Assembly: GCA_947476735.1 (NCBI GenBank)
Contig: CANJRZ010000002.1
Span: 1-64,000, forward strand
Reading direction: 5' to 3'
Source of the DNA: Sphingomonadaceae bacterium
GTDB lineage: Bacteria; Pseudomonadota; Alphaproteobacteria; Sphingomonadales; Sphingomonadaceae
DNA: 64,000 bases
In this document: piece after piece, positions 39,895 through 48,376 of the stretch
Layout: each line of letters starts with the position of its first letter
Position numbering within the stretch: position 1 is the stretch's first letter
Translations under genes and position numbers: made by a program
Notes under the pieces: model-generated
Databases searched by the model: none
What the model was told of the DNA's origin: nothing
The model's input: only the letters and a program-made list of their open reading frames with translations

Positions 39895-42339
39895 TTATCC
39901 TTTCCTTCGGATGGTAGCGCGACGACGCTCGTGGAAGATGGGCAACCATATGGCGGGGTCGTCGCCGTGCTCGCGCCGGACCTGATCGAGGATGCCGACA
40001 GTTTCCGTAGTGCCTGAAAGGACCGCGAGTTCGTCCGACAGCCCGCCGAGGTCGAGTTCGACGACGATGGAATCGTGACCCTGCTTGACGAGAAAGCGGC
40101 GGCTTTCCGGTATAAGATCGTTCCTGATCAGCTTGAATTCGGCGCGGGTGAGGCCGAGGCCGTCGATATAGTCCACCTCGCGGCCGTGAGGGTTCGGCAG
40201 GAGGATCTTGGTCGCGACCTGCTCCATGATGCTATGCGAGATGTCGGACCGCAGCGCGTCGGCCGGGCTTTGCGTGCCGAACACCAGGAAGGCATTCTGC
40301 TTGCGATAGGTCTTGAGGCCATCCTGGGCGAAAGCGCGGAACGCATCGTCGCCGAGCGCCTTCCAGAATTCATCGATGTCGATAACCAGGCGCCGGCCGT
40401 CGAGCAGCGCGTCGATGCGGTGGAACATGTACATCATGAGCGGGGTGCGGATCTCGGGATTGTCGAGAAAGTCCGTCATGTCGAAACCGATGAATCTGGC
40501 CTCAAGCGTCAGCTCGTCCCGGTCATTGTCGAATACCCAGCCGAGCGCGCCGCCCCGCGACCATTTTTCGAGCCGGGCGCCAATCCCCTCCGGATCGCGC
40601 TGTCCGAGCAGTTGGCGCAAGGCGAGGATGGACCGCTCGTCCGGGGGAAGCCGTCCGATCGAGAGGATTCCCTCGTCGATCATTCGCTCCTGCGTAACCC
40701 CGAGCTGGCTGCCCGCAGGCGTTACGAGATGCCGGATCAGCCGCCCCAAGAACACGATATTCCCGGGAGTCTGCTCGAGCGCGCGGAGCGGTGCGAACCC
40801 GGTGGGCACACCGTTCCTCAAGGCGAGGTAAGTGCCGCCCGACGACCGCACATAGATCTCGGCGCCGCGGTCCTTATCGATGAAGATTTGCTGCGCGCCG
40901 GTTTTTTCGAGCTGCGCCATCAGGAAATTCTGGACGACGGTCTTGCCGCCGCCCGAGGGTCCGATGATCAGCGTGTGGCCGAGATCGTTGACATGGAAAT
41001 TGAAGTAGAAGGGCGACTGTGCCGCCGTTTTCATGAGCGCGATCGCCGCGCCCCAATGGTTGCCGTCGGGCTTGCCCGCGGGGAAGGTATGGAACGGGGA
41101 GAGGGCGGCGAAATTTCGCGAGGTGATAGCAGCGGGCCGGGCGCGCCACGCGAAGTTGCCCGGAAGCTGCGACCAGAACGCGGCCTCGAGTGCCGGGCCT
41201 TCCCGTGCCGCCACGAGACCGGCATCGGCTAACGCAGCCCGCGCCGTCGAGAGATTCTCGGCAAGACGCTTCTGATTTTCTCCGAAGACGGCGAGTGAGA
41301 AATGGTGCTCGCCCAAGACGAAACGATTGCTCTGCAGATCATCGGCGGCATCCGCCAGCTCGAGAGCCTGGCTGGCTGCGGCGTCTTCGGTCGAAGCCAT
41401 TTGATTCTGGCGACGACGGAGGCGCTCCGACGCCCGCGCCTTTCCCATGAACGCGAAGGACTGCGTAACGACAAAGGCGAAGTCCTGCGAGAGGAGGGCG
41501 TTCATCTGGCCAGGGCGGGTCATCGCCGGATACTCGCGAATGCCGAACAGGCCAACGAAGCGGCTTTCATCATGCGCACGTACTTCCACCGTCTCTCGGC
41601 CGAAGATGACGCGCTCGCCGTAGATGGCGGAACCAAGATGACCGCGGACCAGCGGCACCCGGGCCGCGCGACCCATCATTACGAGTTCGAGCACCTCGAG
41701 TGGCTGCGAAAACATCAGGCCTTTATGCTCATAGAGGCTGAGGCGCTGGGGTCGGCATCGGGCCAGCAGCTTCTCGATGTCGCGGGACTTGTCCTCGAAA
41801 CGGGCGAGTTCGTCCTCGTCGACCTCCTGACCTTCCTTTCGCGCTGTCGACAGGCGTCGAAGCAGGACGCCGGTGCGATCTGCCGAGCCTACCGAAGGAC
41901 GCATGATCATCGTCAGGTATAGCTCGTTGACGAACAGGCGCTTGGCGGTGACGCGCGCCCTGTACTTTGCGTCCAAATCGGCTGCGAAGGCCGACCGGAA
42001 CTCGCCTTCCGGGTAATCGGTGATGGGTCGGCGGACGATGTGCGTCCAGATTGCGAGGCGATCGTCCGCGATATTGCGCAGCGTGCCGTTCAGTTTCTCG
42101 TGCCAGTCGTTGAGATGCACGGGATCGGCTGTTTCGAAGGCGAGACCGTCGAGCTGGAACATCATCATGAGATCGCGGCCGTCGAGCGCGATCACGTGGT
42201 CGTTGATATGGCGAGCATAGGGCAGGTAGCGCGCGGGGTCGGCCTCGTTCTTGAGGATCCGCCAAGGCGTCCGGGCTGAAGCTCCGCCCAACGAGGAGGC
42301 GCGACTAGCCACGGGCAAATCCCCTACGCTTGGCGCCAT
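39895..42339 (-). CDS. virB4: VirB4 secretion ATPase
   Basis: 814 residues from the ATG at 42339, inside virB3. The large channel ATPase, with Walker A GPSGGGKTVVQN near 458-469, the preceding NFHVNDLGHTLIIG, and Walker B LVIDIDEFWKALGDD near 650. The C-terminal domain carries TYRKQNAFLVFGTQSPADAL. CagE/TrbE/VirB4 family, full length. The frame is open 32 codons further upstream, but that part is a shadow of virB3. Confidence 0.95.
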   Translation of the reverse strand: MAPSVGDLPVASRASSLGGASARTPWRILKNEADPARYLPYARHINDHVIALDGRDLMMMFQLDGLAFETADPVHLNDWHEKLNGTLRNIADDRLAIWTHIVRRPITDYPEGEFRSAFAADLDAKYRARVTAKRLFVNELYLTMIMRPSVGSADRTGVLLRRLSTARKEGQEVDEDELARFEDKSRDIEKLLARCRPQRLSLYEHKGLMFSQPLEVLELVMMGRAARVPLVRGHLGSAIYGERVIFGRETVEVRAHDESRFVGLFGIREYPAMTRPGQMNALLSQDFAFVVTQSFAFMGKARASERLRRRQNQMASTEDAAASQALELADAADDLQSNRFVLGEHHFSLAVFGENQKRLAENLSTARAALADAGLVAAREGPALEAAFWSQLPGNFAWRARPAAITSRNFAALSPFHTFPAGKPDGNHWGAAIALMKTAAQSPFYFNFHVNDLGHTLIIGPSGGGKTVVQNFLMAQLEKTGAQQIFIDKDRGAEIYVRSSGGTYLALRNGVPTGFAPLRALEQTPGNIVFLGRLIRHLVTPAGSQLGVTQERMIDEGILSIGRLPPDERSILALRQLLGQRDPEGIGARLEKWSRGGALGWVFDNDRDELTLEARFIGFDMTDFLDNPEIRTPLMMYMFHRIDALLDGRRLVIDIDEFWKALGDDAFRAFAQDGLKTYRKQNAFLVFGTQSPADALRSDISHSIMEQVATKILLPNPHGREVDYIDGLGLTRAEFKLIRNDLIPESRRFLVKQGHDSIVVELDLGGLSDELAVLSGTTETVGILDQVRREHGDDPAIWLPIFHERRRATIRRKG

Positions 42340-42640
42340 CGACGGGCAGCGGTGAATAGGAGCTTCCTCCCCACCAACCGCGGTTGCGACAACGGGCCTT
42401 GGTCGTCGTCCATAGCCACAAGAGGCGAAACGCATTGGCGTCGTGGCGCACGATCAGCCTGGCGATCGCCAGAAAAGCGCCGGCCAGCGCCAATGCGTAG
42501 AGAGGGTTGCCGGTGATAATGAGGGTCAGGCACGCGGCCAGCGCGATGGGCAGCGACGCCTCGATCGGCACCCCGAGCCACATCGTCGGCCGCGTCACGG
42601 CGAGAAAGAGGGTCTCTTCCCTAAGCTTTTCGTCGTCCAC
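42305..42640 (-). CDS. virB3: VirB3
   Basis: 111 residues from a GTG at 42640 (VDDEKLREETLFLAVTRPTM). The start LFLAVTRPTMWLGVP and the membrane segment SLPIALAACLTLIITGNPLY with ALALAGAFLAIARLIV are typical of VirB3. The ribosome site is weak. The 3' end overlaps virB4 by 35 bases. Confidence 0.85.
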   Translation of the reverse strand: MDDEKLREETLFLAVTRPTMWLGVPIEASLPIALAACLTLIITGNPLYALALAGAFLAIARLIVRHDANAFRLLWLWTTTKARCRNRGWWGGSSYSPLPVDGAKRRGFARG

Positions 42641-42650
42641 CGCCGCGTAC

Positions 42651-42992
42651 TCACGCGCCGCCGGTGATGGTATCGACGATCCACTGCGCGCTGAACACGA
42701 TGAAGATGCCGACAATGACCGTGACTAACAGCCCGAGGCTTGCTCGACCCGTGAAGAACATGAAACCGACGATGACGACGGCGATCACCGCGATCGTCTT
42801 CGCGAACGTGCCGGTCAGCCAGGTCTTGATGTTCTCCGCCATCGACGTGATACCATCGGCTGATTGGGCATAAGCCGGATCGGTAAGCAGCAACGACACT
42901 GCGCAAACGGCGACGAACAGCGCGAGATATTGCGCGATCGAGCGGCGGCGCGGTGTGAGCCATGACCCTGGGGCAGTAGCTTGGGCGGTCAT
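42651..42992 (-). CDS. virB2: VirB2 pilin
   Basis: 113 residues from the ATG at 42992 (AAGGAC upstream). A long signal peptide ends AYAQ near residue 43. The mature pilin has two hydrophobic helices, TIAVIAVVIVGFMFFTGRAS and LLVTVIVGIFIVFSAQWIVD, as in VirB2/TrbC. The start overlaps the virB1 stop by four bases. Confidence 0.92.
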   Translation of the reverse strand: MTAQATAPGSWLTPRRRSIAQYLALFVAVCAVSLLLTDPAYAQSADGITSMAENIKTWLTGTFAKTIAVIAVVIVGFMFFTGRASLGLLVTVIVGIFIVFSAQWIVDTITGGA

Positions 42993-43663
42993 TCGACTTG
43001 TCCTTTCGGTGAAATGCTGGAGGCCCCCCCGAACACCATCAATGCCGCTGTCTGCGCGCCTGCAGTCGTGTCCCATGGCATCCGAGTGTCCGGGGTACGC
43101 GCAACCTCTGCCGCTGCCGCTAGCGTCACCGCGACCGGAGGATGGGCAGTCGACGGCCCTGTGACCTCGGTGACCCCATTCCGGATCGCCGGTACGACAA
43201 TGCTCGATGACGCGTAGACACGGCTGACGTAGCCGTTGCCAAAGCCACGCGAACGGCTGCCCGTGTTGTACATCGACATGGCCGTCGCGATGGCCGCTTC
43301 GGTCGTAGGGCTCGACTGCGCGACGGACAGGTAGTTGCTCGAAAGCACGCGCGCGGAGGCGGCAAGGTTGCGGCAGGGATCGAAAGCGTCTTCGACAGAA
43401 AGTCCGAGCCATCGCAGGTTGGCGCTGTTGATTTGGCCAAGGCCGAGGTCGATGTTGTAGCCTCGGGCAATCAGCGATCGGGCGGCTGCGGTCGCCGAAA
43501 GGCGATCGACCGGGTGGGGCGCGTTCACCCCCTTGGCGTTGACGCCGATCGCGTAGGGATTGAAGCGGCTCTCGGTGTGGACCAAAGAAACTAGGGTCTC
43601 CACCGCAACCGATGGGGCGCATTGGCGCGACAAGGCGACCACGGTTGCGATTTCGAGGATCAC
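42989..43663 (-). CDS. virB1: VirB1 lytic transglycosylase
   Basis: 224 residues. The catalytic glutamate is E31 in LVHTESRFNPYAIG and the substrate motif is GLGQIN near 74-79, with the later AMSMYNTGS. It opens the peptidoglycan for channel assembly. No long signal peptide is visible, as in several VirB1 homologues. Low-complexity Ala-rich C-terminus. Starts inside the end of the TrbM-like gene. Confidence 0.92.
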   Translation of the reverse strand: MILEIATVVALSRQCAPSVAVETLVSLVHTESRFNPYAIGVNAKGVNAPHPVDRLSATAAARSLIARGYNIDLGLGQINSANLRWLGLSVEDAFDPCRNLAASARVLSSNYLSVAQSSPTTEAAIATAMSMYNTGSRSRGFGNGYVSRVYASSSIVVPAIRNGVTEVTGPSTAHPPVAVTLAAAAEVARTPDTRMPWDTTAGAQTAALMVFGGASSISPKGQVE

Positions 43664-44022
43664 TGTGGCGTGGTCCCCGGCTCAGTCGCGGCTGCCGGCA
43701 GGCCTTCGATGTTCGCCAACGAATATGTCTGCTGACGCCCGTCGTTGAACGTCATCACGACTCGGCGGCGGGTCGCGGAATCACGATCATACACTTTGGT
43801 CTTGGCAACGCCGCCACCCGAGCAACCGGGGAACGAGCCCCCGGTTGCCAGGCGTTGCCATAGCTTCGTCATGGGAGGAATGCAGGCGCCGTATTGCGTC
43901 GCGCCACCAGGATTGGAGAGGCACAACAGAACCTGGCAACCGAGATCGTTTGCCTGCGCAGGCGCTATCGGCAAGCAGATCGCCAACAAGGGCGCGGCTA
44001 AGGCGGGACGCCAGCGCTGCAT
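43660..44022 (-). CDS. TrbM-like exported protein
   Basis: 120 residues. Signal peptide MQRWRPALAAPLLAICLPIA (cleavage near AQAN) followed by DLGCQVLLCLSNPGGATQYG and ACIPPMTKLWQRLATGGSFP. The paired cysteines and the LCL...G.FPGC pattern resemble TrbM of conjugation systems. First gene of the secretion operon proper, four-base overlap with virB1. Confidence 0.75.
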   Translation of the reverse strand: MQRWRPALAAPLLAICLPIAPAQANDLGCQVLLCLSNPGGATQYGACIPPMTKLWQRLATGGSFPGCSGGGVAKTKVYDRDSATRRRVVMTFNDGRQQTYSLANIEGLPAAATEPGTTPQ

Positions 44023-44151
44023 CTTATCCTCCTTGTCGTAGCACCGTGCAAAGCAATGGCGGCGACGTTTATCCTCTGAAAATCACTACTCTTTTGAGCC
44101 CGGCGCGCGCATTTTGAGCAATCCCCCCACAAAGGGGGATGGCTACCAGCA

Positions 44152-45063
44152 TCATGCGCCATGCAGAGCGGCGCCAATCTGGCGCTGCTCCTTCAGGAAT
44201 TCGGCGAGCGCTGCCTCTTGGTCAGGGCGCAGGGCGTCCACCGCGCCCAGACGCTCCGGCGTGTTTGGGCTGAGCAGGATCGAGGGGCAGCGTCCTTCAT
44301 AATTTCCCAGATTGGGCCTGTGTTGCTGGTATCCGACCAACGCCGCAAGATCAGGGGCGAATGTCCGCGCCACATTCGGGGGATATACCAGCCACTGGTT
44401 TTCATAGGGCTTGAGCCACCCAAGACAGTAGCTGACGATCATTCCCTGGCGCACGTTAGCCGACCGATTTCCACCGGCCCCGTGAAGGGTTGATCCGAGA
44501 AATACAATTGCAGATCCTGGACCACATTCCACTGCAACCGGCGCTTCCGGCGGATCGGATAATAACGCGTTTGCGCCATGGCTGCGCGGCCATATGAGCG
44601 TCGTGCCGTTGTCCCGCCGGTAGTCGGTGAACGGCCACATCACGTTGATTAGATACTCAACTTCGCCGGTCTGTCCGCGCCACATGTCCTGATCGCGGTG
44701 AGGAAACTGGGGGAGGGCACCGGGATGCAGCTCGAGGGCCTGAGCGAGGTTGAGCTGGATCGTATCACACCATGGGCCGAGTATCGTCTCAGCCAGCGCA
44801 ATGATCTGTTGGTGCTGGATGAATCCGGCCGCATGCGGTGACCGCTTAAGCAGGCTTCCGAAGCGCTTTGTTCGACTGCCATAGAAGCCTCCTGAGCAAA
44901 AGGGCGTCGCCTCGAATTGCGGGGCCAAATCGTCAGCGAGCGACTCTATGTCGGCCAGTGGCTTGAGATCGGGCATGACGCAGAAGCCGTCTCTCAACAG
45001 CGCCTCGCAAGACCGCCGCTGGACGTCGGAACCGGGCGTCACGTATTTCAAGTTGGTAGGCAT
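44152..45063 (-). CDS. Phytanoyl-CoA dioxygenase (PhyH) family protein
   Basis: 303 residues, an Fe(II)/2-oxoglutarate-dependent dioxygenase. Metal ligands H122 and D124 (PHRDQDMW) and H194 (STLHGAGGNRS), with R200 as the 2-oxoglutarate ligand. The substrate is unknown. It lies 18 bases after luxI, in the same operon. PhyH-family genes beside luxI are known in sphingomonads such as Novosphingobium (recollection, not checked), which points to a quorum-controlled product or signal modification. Confidence 0.85.
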   Translation of the reverse strand: MPTNLKYVTPGSDVQRRSCEALLRDGFCVMPDLKPLADIESLADDLAPQFEATPFCSGGFYGSRTKRFGSLLKRSPHAAGFIQHQQIIALAETILGPWCDTIQLNLAQALELHPGALPQFPHRDQDMWRGQTGEVEYLINVMWPFTDYRRDNGTTLIWPRSHGANALLSDPPEAPVAVECGPGSAIVFLGSTLHGAGGNRSANVRQGMIVSYCLGWLKPYENQWLVYPPNVARTFAPDLAALVGYQQHRPNLGNYEGRCPSILLSPNTPERLGAVDALRPDQEAALAEFLKEQRQIGAALHGA

Positions 45064-45081
45064 GTAGTGATCTCCGGTGTC

Positions 45082-45699
45082 TCAGGCGGCCGCACGATCC
45101 AGATCCATCAGATGGATCGGCTCGAATGTCCCGGATTGGCGAAGGAGGCGAGGCGTCTCCGGTGAAATATCGATCCGCATCGCCGATAGGCTGTGAGGAT
45201 CGTTGACGCTCGGCAGCCCCAGCGGGACGCATACCCAACCGAAGGCGAGAATTTGTTGGAACCATGCCCACTCGGCGACGCCAGTATAGGCCGTGATGCC
45301 GTGACGCAGCGCATGCTGAACAAGAGCGGATATGAGGCGGTTTCGGGTGACGAGGCGGTCGCGCGCGCGCAACCGGCGCGCCAGACAGAAACGTGTGATC
45401 TCCCGAACGACCGGCCCCGCCGGCGGCCCATCCTCGCATAAATGAGGGAAAATTGTATCGAGAATGTGCGGTCGGTCGGTTCGAAGCAGCCGGGCAGATC
45501 CGCAATGTTCTCCGCTGTCGTCAGTAATGACGATGTAGACCGCTTCATCATCATCGAATTGGTCTATTTCGTATCGGCCGGCGAGGATTGGGATGTCCCA
45601 TCCGAGCAAATCGACGAACACGCGCTTACGTTCTTCAAACATCGATCGGAACACTCGGTCGCCCAGTGCCTGTTCGATCCCATTTCCAGTAACAAACAT
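45082..45699 (-). CDS. luxI: Acyl-homoserine lactone synthase
   Basis: A 205-residue LuxI protein with the invariant set nearly complete: R24, F28, W34 (FVDLLGWDIP), E44, D46, D49 (GRYEIDQFD), R70 (GSARLL), F84, E100 and R103 (REITRFC). It makes an acyl-homoserine lactone from SAM and acyl-ACP. The family is typical of sphingomonads, whose products are often long or oxidised, though the acyl chain cannot be read here. AAGGAGGTAGATC lies before the ATG. Downstream of two luxR genes, with a palindrome in between. Confidence 0.94.
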   Translation of the reverse strand: MFVTGNGIEQALGDRVFRSMFEERKRVFVDLLGWDIPILAGRYEIDQFDDDEAVYIVITDDSGEHCGSARLLRTDRPHILDTIFPHLCEDGPPAGPVVREITRFCLARRLRARDRLVTRNRLISALVQHALRHGITAYTGVAEWAWFQQILAFGWVCVPLGLPSVNDPHSLSAMRIDISPETPRLLRQSGTFEPIHLMDLDRAAA

Positions 45700-45754
45700 G
45701 ATCTACCTCCTTGTCAGAGGCGATCATTCGATCAGCTTGTCGTGGTTTCCGTTA

Positions 45755-45770
45755 TCCCCAGAACTGGGGA
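45755..45770 (-). promoter_or_regulatory. Candidate lux box before luxI
   Basis: TCCCCAG-AA-CTGGGGA, a perfect inverted repeat of 16 bases. It lies 56 bases before the luxI start codon and 3 bases beyond the stop of the upstream luxR. Size, symmetry and place fit a LuxR-type binding site. Confidence 0.55.
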
Positions 45771-45772
45771 GA

Positions 45773-46522
45773 TCATCGCCGCAGGATATCGGCAAAGCTG
45801 ATCGCTCCGTCGAACAACGCCCGGATCGCGAGCATTGTCCGCTTGGTCACGCCGTAGCGATCACGAGCGTCCTTCAGGTGTTGCGTAACGGTTTCCGCCC
45901 CGACGCCGAGAATTCTGGCAATTTCCCAATCGGTCTTACCGCGCGCCACGAGAGCTACGCATTCAATTTGGCGATCAGTGAGCTGCGGCACGGCCCGGAT
46001 CGGCGCGGCGGCCGCGTGGGCAATCTTGCGAGCCGCTTCAAACGCGAAGCTGCCGATCAACTGGACGAGCGGTAGTTGTGCATCATCCATATCGTCACCT
46101 TCGCCCATGGCAAATGAACAGGAACCATTGGTTTCGCCGGGAATGTGCGCTGGAATCGTAAAGCCATTTCCAAGGCCGGCGATCCTGGCCGCTGCAAGCA
46201 CCGCGCGATCTTTCGCATTGAGAGTGATCATGCTCGCAACTTTGGACCATGCGAAACCGACATTCGTCGTTTGGCTGGCGCGATGGATCGGGTCCGAAGC
46301 GTACAGGCGGCCCTCTTCGAAAGCCTCAGCCCATTCGTGGGGATAATGAACCAGGCGAATGCCCGTGCCGTCGGGCGCGAGGAGATCGATATGATGCACC
46401 AAGGCGAAATATCGAAATCCCATCCGTGCCGTTATCTCGTGGACAGCATGCATGAGGGTTTGCGGGGTCGAGGCGGCATTCGCCGCCGTGCAGAATGCCT
46501 GAACTTCGGCAAGAGTGATCAT
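45773..46522 (-). CDS. luxR: LuxR-family regulator 1
   Basis: 249 residues. The N-terminal autoinducer domain shows RLVHYPHEWAEAFEEGRLYA with SDPIHRAS and W91 (GFAWSKV); the W/Y/DP/W ligand residues are present. The C-terminal helix-turn-helix is LTDRQIECVALVARGKTDWE then IARILGVGAETVTQHLKDAR, the GerE/LuxR signature. It responds to acyl-homoserine lactones and binds target promoters. Second gene of the quorum operon, 18 bases after the other luxR. Confidence 0.92.
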   Translation of the reverse strand: MITLAEVQAFCTAANAASTPQTLMHAVHEITARMGFRYFALVHHIDLLAPDGTGIRLVHYPHEWAEAFEEGRLYASDPIHRASQTTNVGFAWSKVASMITLNAKDRAVLAAARIAGLGNGFTIPAHIPGETNGSCSFAMGEGDDMDDAQLPLVQLIGSFAFEAARKIAHAAAAPIRAVPQLTDRQIECVALVARGKTDWEIARILGVGAETVTQHLKDARDRYGVTKRTMLAIRALFDGAISFADILRR

Positions 46523-46540
46523 GGGCGGCCGAAATATTTG

Positions 46541-47302
46541 CTACACGAGGGCGTCAATATTGAGATGTCCGTCGCGGACGGCACGAAGCACCAATTGCGT
46601 GCGTCGGCGCACGCCATATCGCCTACGCGCGGCCTCTACATATTCGTGGACCGTATCTCGGCTCAAGCCGAGGATTTGTGCAATCTCCCAATCGCTCTTG
46701 CCCTGCGCGACCAGAGCTATGCAATCGATCTGCCGCGGGCTGAGCGGCACCGGCACATTCGAGAGTGCGTCAGTGTCGAGCAGATCACGGGCACGCTCGA
46801 ACGCGGTGGTCCCAATCAGGCGGGCCGTCAGCATGTCTTCACCCGACAATGCATGACCAGATTGGCGCGCCACGGTAAACATCGCGTCAGGTTCGGCAGC
46901 CATCCTGATCGGCATCGAATAGCCTGAAGCCAGGCCATGGGCTCGACCCCGTTCAAGGATCGTTATCTGACGGGCAGTCGGCAGAATGAAGTCGCCGATC
47001 CGGTCCCAGGTCAAACCTGAGACCGATCGCGCGCAGGCCGCGTGAACCGGGTCGTCCATATAGAGCCGCGTCTCGATGATCTCCTCAATCCACCGCGCCG
47101 GATAGGTCGTGAGCATCAATGCGTTCTTGCTACGTCGCTTCAAATCAACATTGTGGAGCAGGGCAAACCACCGAAATCCGAACTGGCGAATGGTTGCATC
47201 AATCAGAGCAGTGAGTTGATCGAGGGTGGTTGCCGTTCGGGATTGTTCCTCGAAAGCGCTGATGTCGCCAAGGCGACCCTGATCCCGAGACATTCCCATC
47301 AT
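46541..47302 (-). CDS. luxR: LuxR-family regulator 2
   Basis: 253 residues. Autoinducer domain with LMLTTYPARWIEEIIETRLY, MDDPVHAAC and LTWDRIGDF; DNA-binding domain LSPRQIDCIALVAQGKSDWE then IAQILGLSRDTVHEYVEAAR. It is a paralogue of the neighbouring LuxR (about one third identical by eye). First gene of the luxR-luxR-luxI-phyH operon. The start is uncertain: three ATGs lie at the beginning, and a hairpin directly upstream leaves no clear ribosome site. Confidence 0.9.
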   Translation of the reverse strand: MMGMSRDQGRLGDISAFEEQSRTATTLDQLTALIDATIRQFGFRWFALLHNVDLKRRSKNALMLTTYPARWIEEIIETRLYMDDPVHAACARSVSGLTWDRIGDFILPTARQITILERGRAHGLASGYSMPIRMAAEPDAMFTVARQSGHALSGEDMLTARLIGTTAFERARDLLDTDALSNVPVPLSPRQIDCIALVAQGKSDWEIAQILGLSRDTVHEYVEAARRRYGVRRRTQLVLRAVRDGHLNIDALV

Positions 47303-47303
47303 G

Positions 47304-47321
47304 CGAACGTGGCGACGTTCG
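47304..47321 (-). promoter_or_regulatory. Inverted repeat at the start of LuxR 2
   Basis: CGAACGT-GGCG-ACGTTCG, an 18-base inverted repeat two bases before the first possible start codon of the second luxR. GGGAGA lies on its far side, so the structure would sit between ribosome site and start. It may be an operator or a translational control hairpin. Confidence 0.45.
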
Positions 47322-47444
47322 TATCTCCCTCCAGCCCCTATTCGATGAACCTATTGAAAAATGGGTCCAGTTGCCTCTCAAATGCCTTCCCTCGCAACCA
47401 AGGCTCCGTTCATCGCTTCGCGCCCGTCTCATGAAATGCTCAGC

Positions 47445-47474
47445 GTGACACTTTACCCCGAGCCAAAGTGTCAC
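47445..47474. promoter_or_regulatory. Ten-base-pair inverted repeat in the luxR2 / 47548 divergent region
   Basis: GTGACACTTT (47445-47454) and AAAGTGTCAC (47465-47474), exactly complementary with a ten-base spacer, 74 bases before the winged-helix gene at 47548. Likely operator. Confidence 0.5.
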
Positions 47475-47547
47475 AGCCGACAATACGGGTACCGATGCCG
47501 TTTAGGGATTCACTTCAATCCCCATATGTGCTTGATTCATACCTGCT

Positions 47548-48114
47548 ATGTTGCATGCCCCCGCCACCGAGTTTTCGCATTCCAACCTGGACCTGCCGTC
47601 CTTGCTGGAGGTGCTGGCGCGAACTTCATCGCGTCCGCGCTACGCTTTCATGGTGCTCAATTTGATAGCGCAGGTCGCCCGGAGCGATGGCAGCGCCGGG
47701 CCGCTTATCGCTAAAAAGGGTGCACTGATTCCACTACGCGAATGGCTGTGCGATGCACTGTCACCCATGGGTCAACGCGATCCTCGCAGACTGTCCCTCG
47801 AGCAGCGCGTGTACGATGAGCTTGCCGCCGCGGGATCCTTGCCGTCATCTCAAGACGCTGCCGCGGCAATGGTCGAGGACGAAGTGCGCCTGCGCGTCCG
47901 CGCATCCGGTAAAGCAAATATCAGCCGCGCTGTGTCGGAGCTGGTGAAAGCCGGTTTGCTCCGTCGCCACTATCAGGGATATCGCGTCGATCATCATAAT
48001 CGCGGCGCGCAGCGTCAGGTTGTTTACAGCCTCACCACGGCCGCGAAGTCAGTGCTCATAGGTTCGCGGGCGGATAGCACTAGCATCGCACGGCAAGCCG
48101 AGTTATTTTCATAA
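47548..48114 (+). CDS. Winged-helix DNA-binding protein
   Basis: 188 residues. The C-terminal part (ANISRAVSELVKAGLLRRHY with QGYRVDHHNRGAQRQVVYSL) is a winged helix. The N-terminal half (LLEVLARTSSRPRYAFMVLN and QVARSDGSAGPLIAKKGALI) is unknown. Divergent from luxR2 and next to a clear inverted repeat, so it could regulate the quorum or transfer operon. Family not recognised. The sequence after the stop changes to strikingly AT-rich DNA. Confidence 0.65.
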   Translation: MLHAPATEFSHSNLDLPSLLEVLARTSSRPRYAFMVLNLIAQVARSDGSAGPLIAKKGALIPLREWLCDALSPMGQRDPRRLSLEQRVYDELAAAGSLPSSQDAAAAMVEDEVRLRVRASGKANISRAVSELVKAGLLRRHYQGYRVDHHNRGAQRQVVYSLTTAAKSVLIGSRADSTSIARQAELFS

Positions 48115-48181
48115 CCTATTGGAAACAATAGATAACTTAACATAAGATATATTATCAATCTGAGATACTGTAGGCGCTAAA

Positions 48182-48226
48182 TAGAAATGTCCCATCCCGC
48201 TATTTAGAAATGTCCCATCTCGATGG
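48182..48226. repeat. Duplicated insertion-sequence end
   Basis: TAGAAATGTCCCATC occurs at 48182-48196 and again at 48205-48219; the second copy runs into the hairpin CCCATC-TC-GATGGG (48213-48226). These look like terminal sequences of a transposable element. Confidence 0.55.
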
Positions 48227-48278
48227 GCGCTCGCGGGCCCCGGTGGCATGGTCATCCTTCGCTCTGGAGGATACGCTG

Positions 48279-48376
48279 ATGACGGTGTTGGCGATGAGCC
48301 GAGGCGAACTTTCGCGGTTCGATAGGTTGATGCGCCTAGTGGTGAGCAGCGGGTTAACGCTCGGTCTAGTACTCGC
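48279..48376 (+). pseudogene. Transposase N-terminal remnant (ISNCY-like)
   Basis: The frame from the ATG at 48279 reads MTVLAMSRGELSRFDRLMRL then VVSSGLTLG, like the start of ISNCY-family transposases (xxxMSxxELxRxxxLxxV). The continuation makes no sense, so only the first about 30 codons remain. The two end-like repeats at 48182 and 48205 lie just upstream. Confidence 0.5.

Noticed and set aside
40075-41232. 385-codon plus-strand frame inside virB4
   Set aside because: Antisense shadow of the VirB4 ATPase domain.
43000-43622. Upstream extension of VirB2 through virB1
   Set aside because: The part before the ATG at 42992 is virB1 read out of frame; signal peptide and ribosome site fix the VirB2 start.
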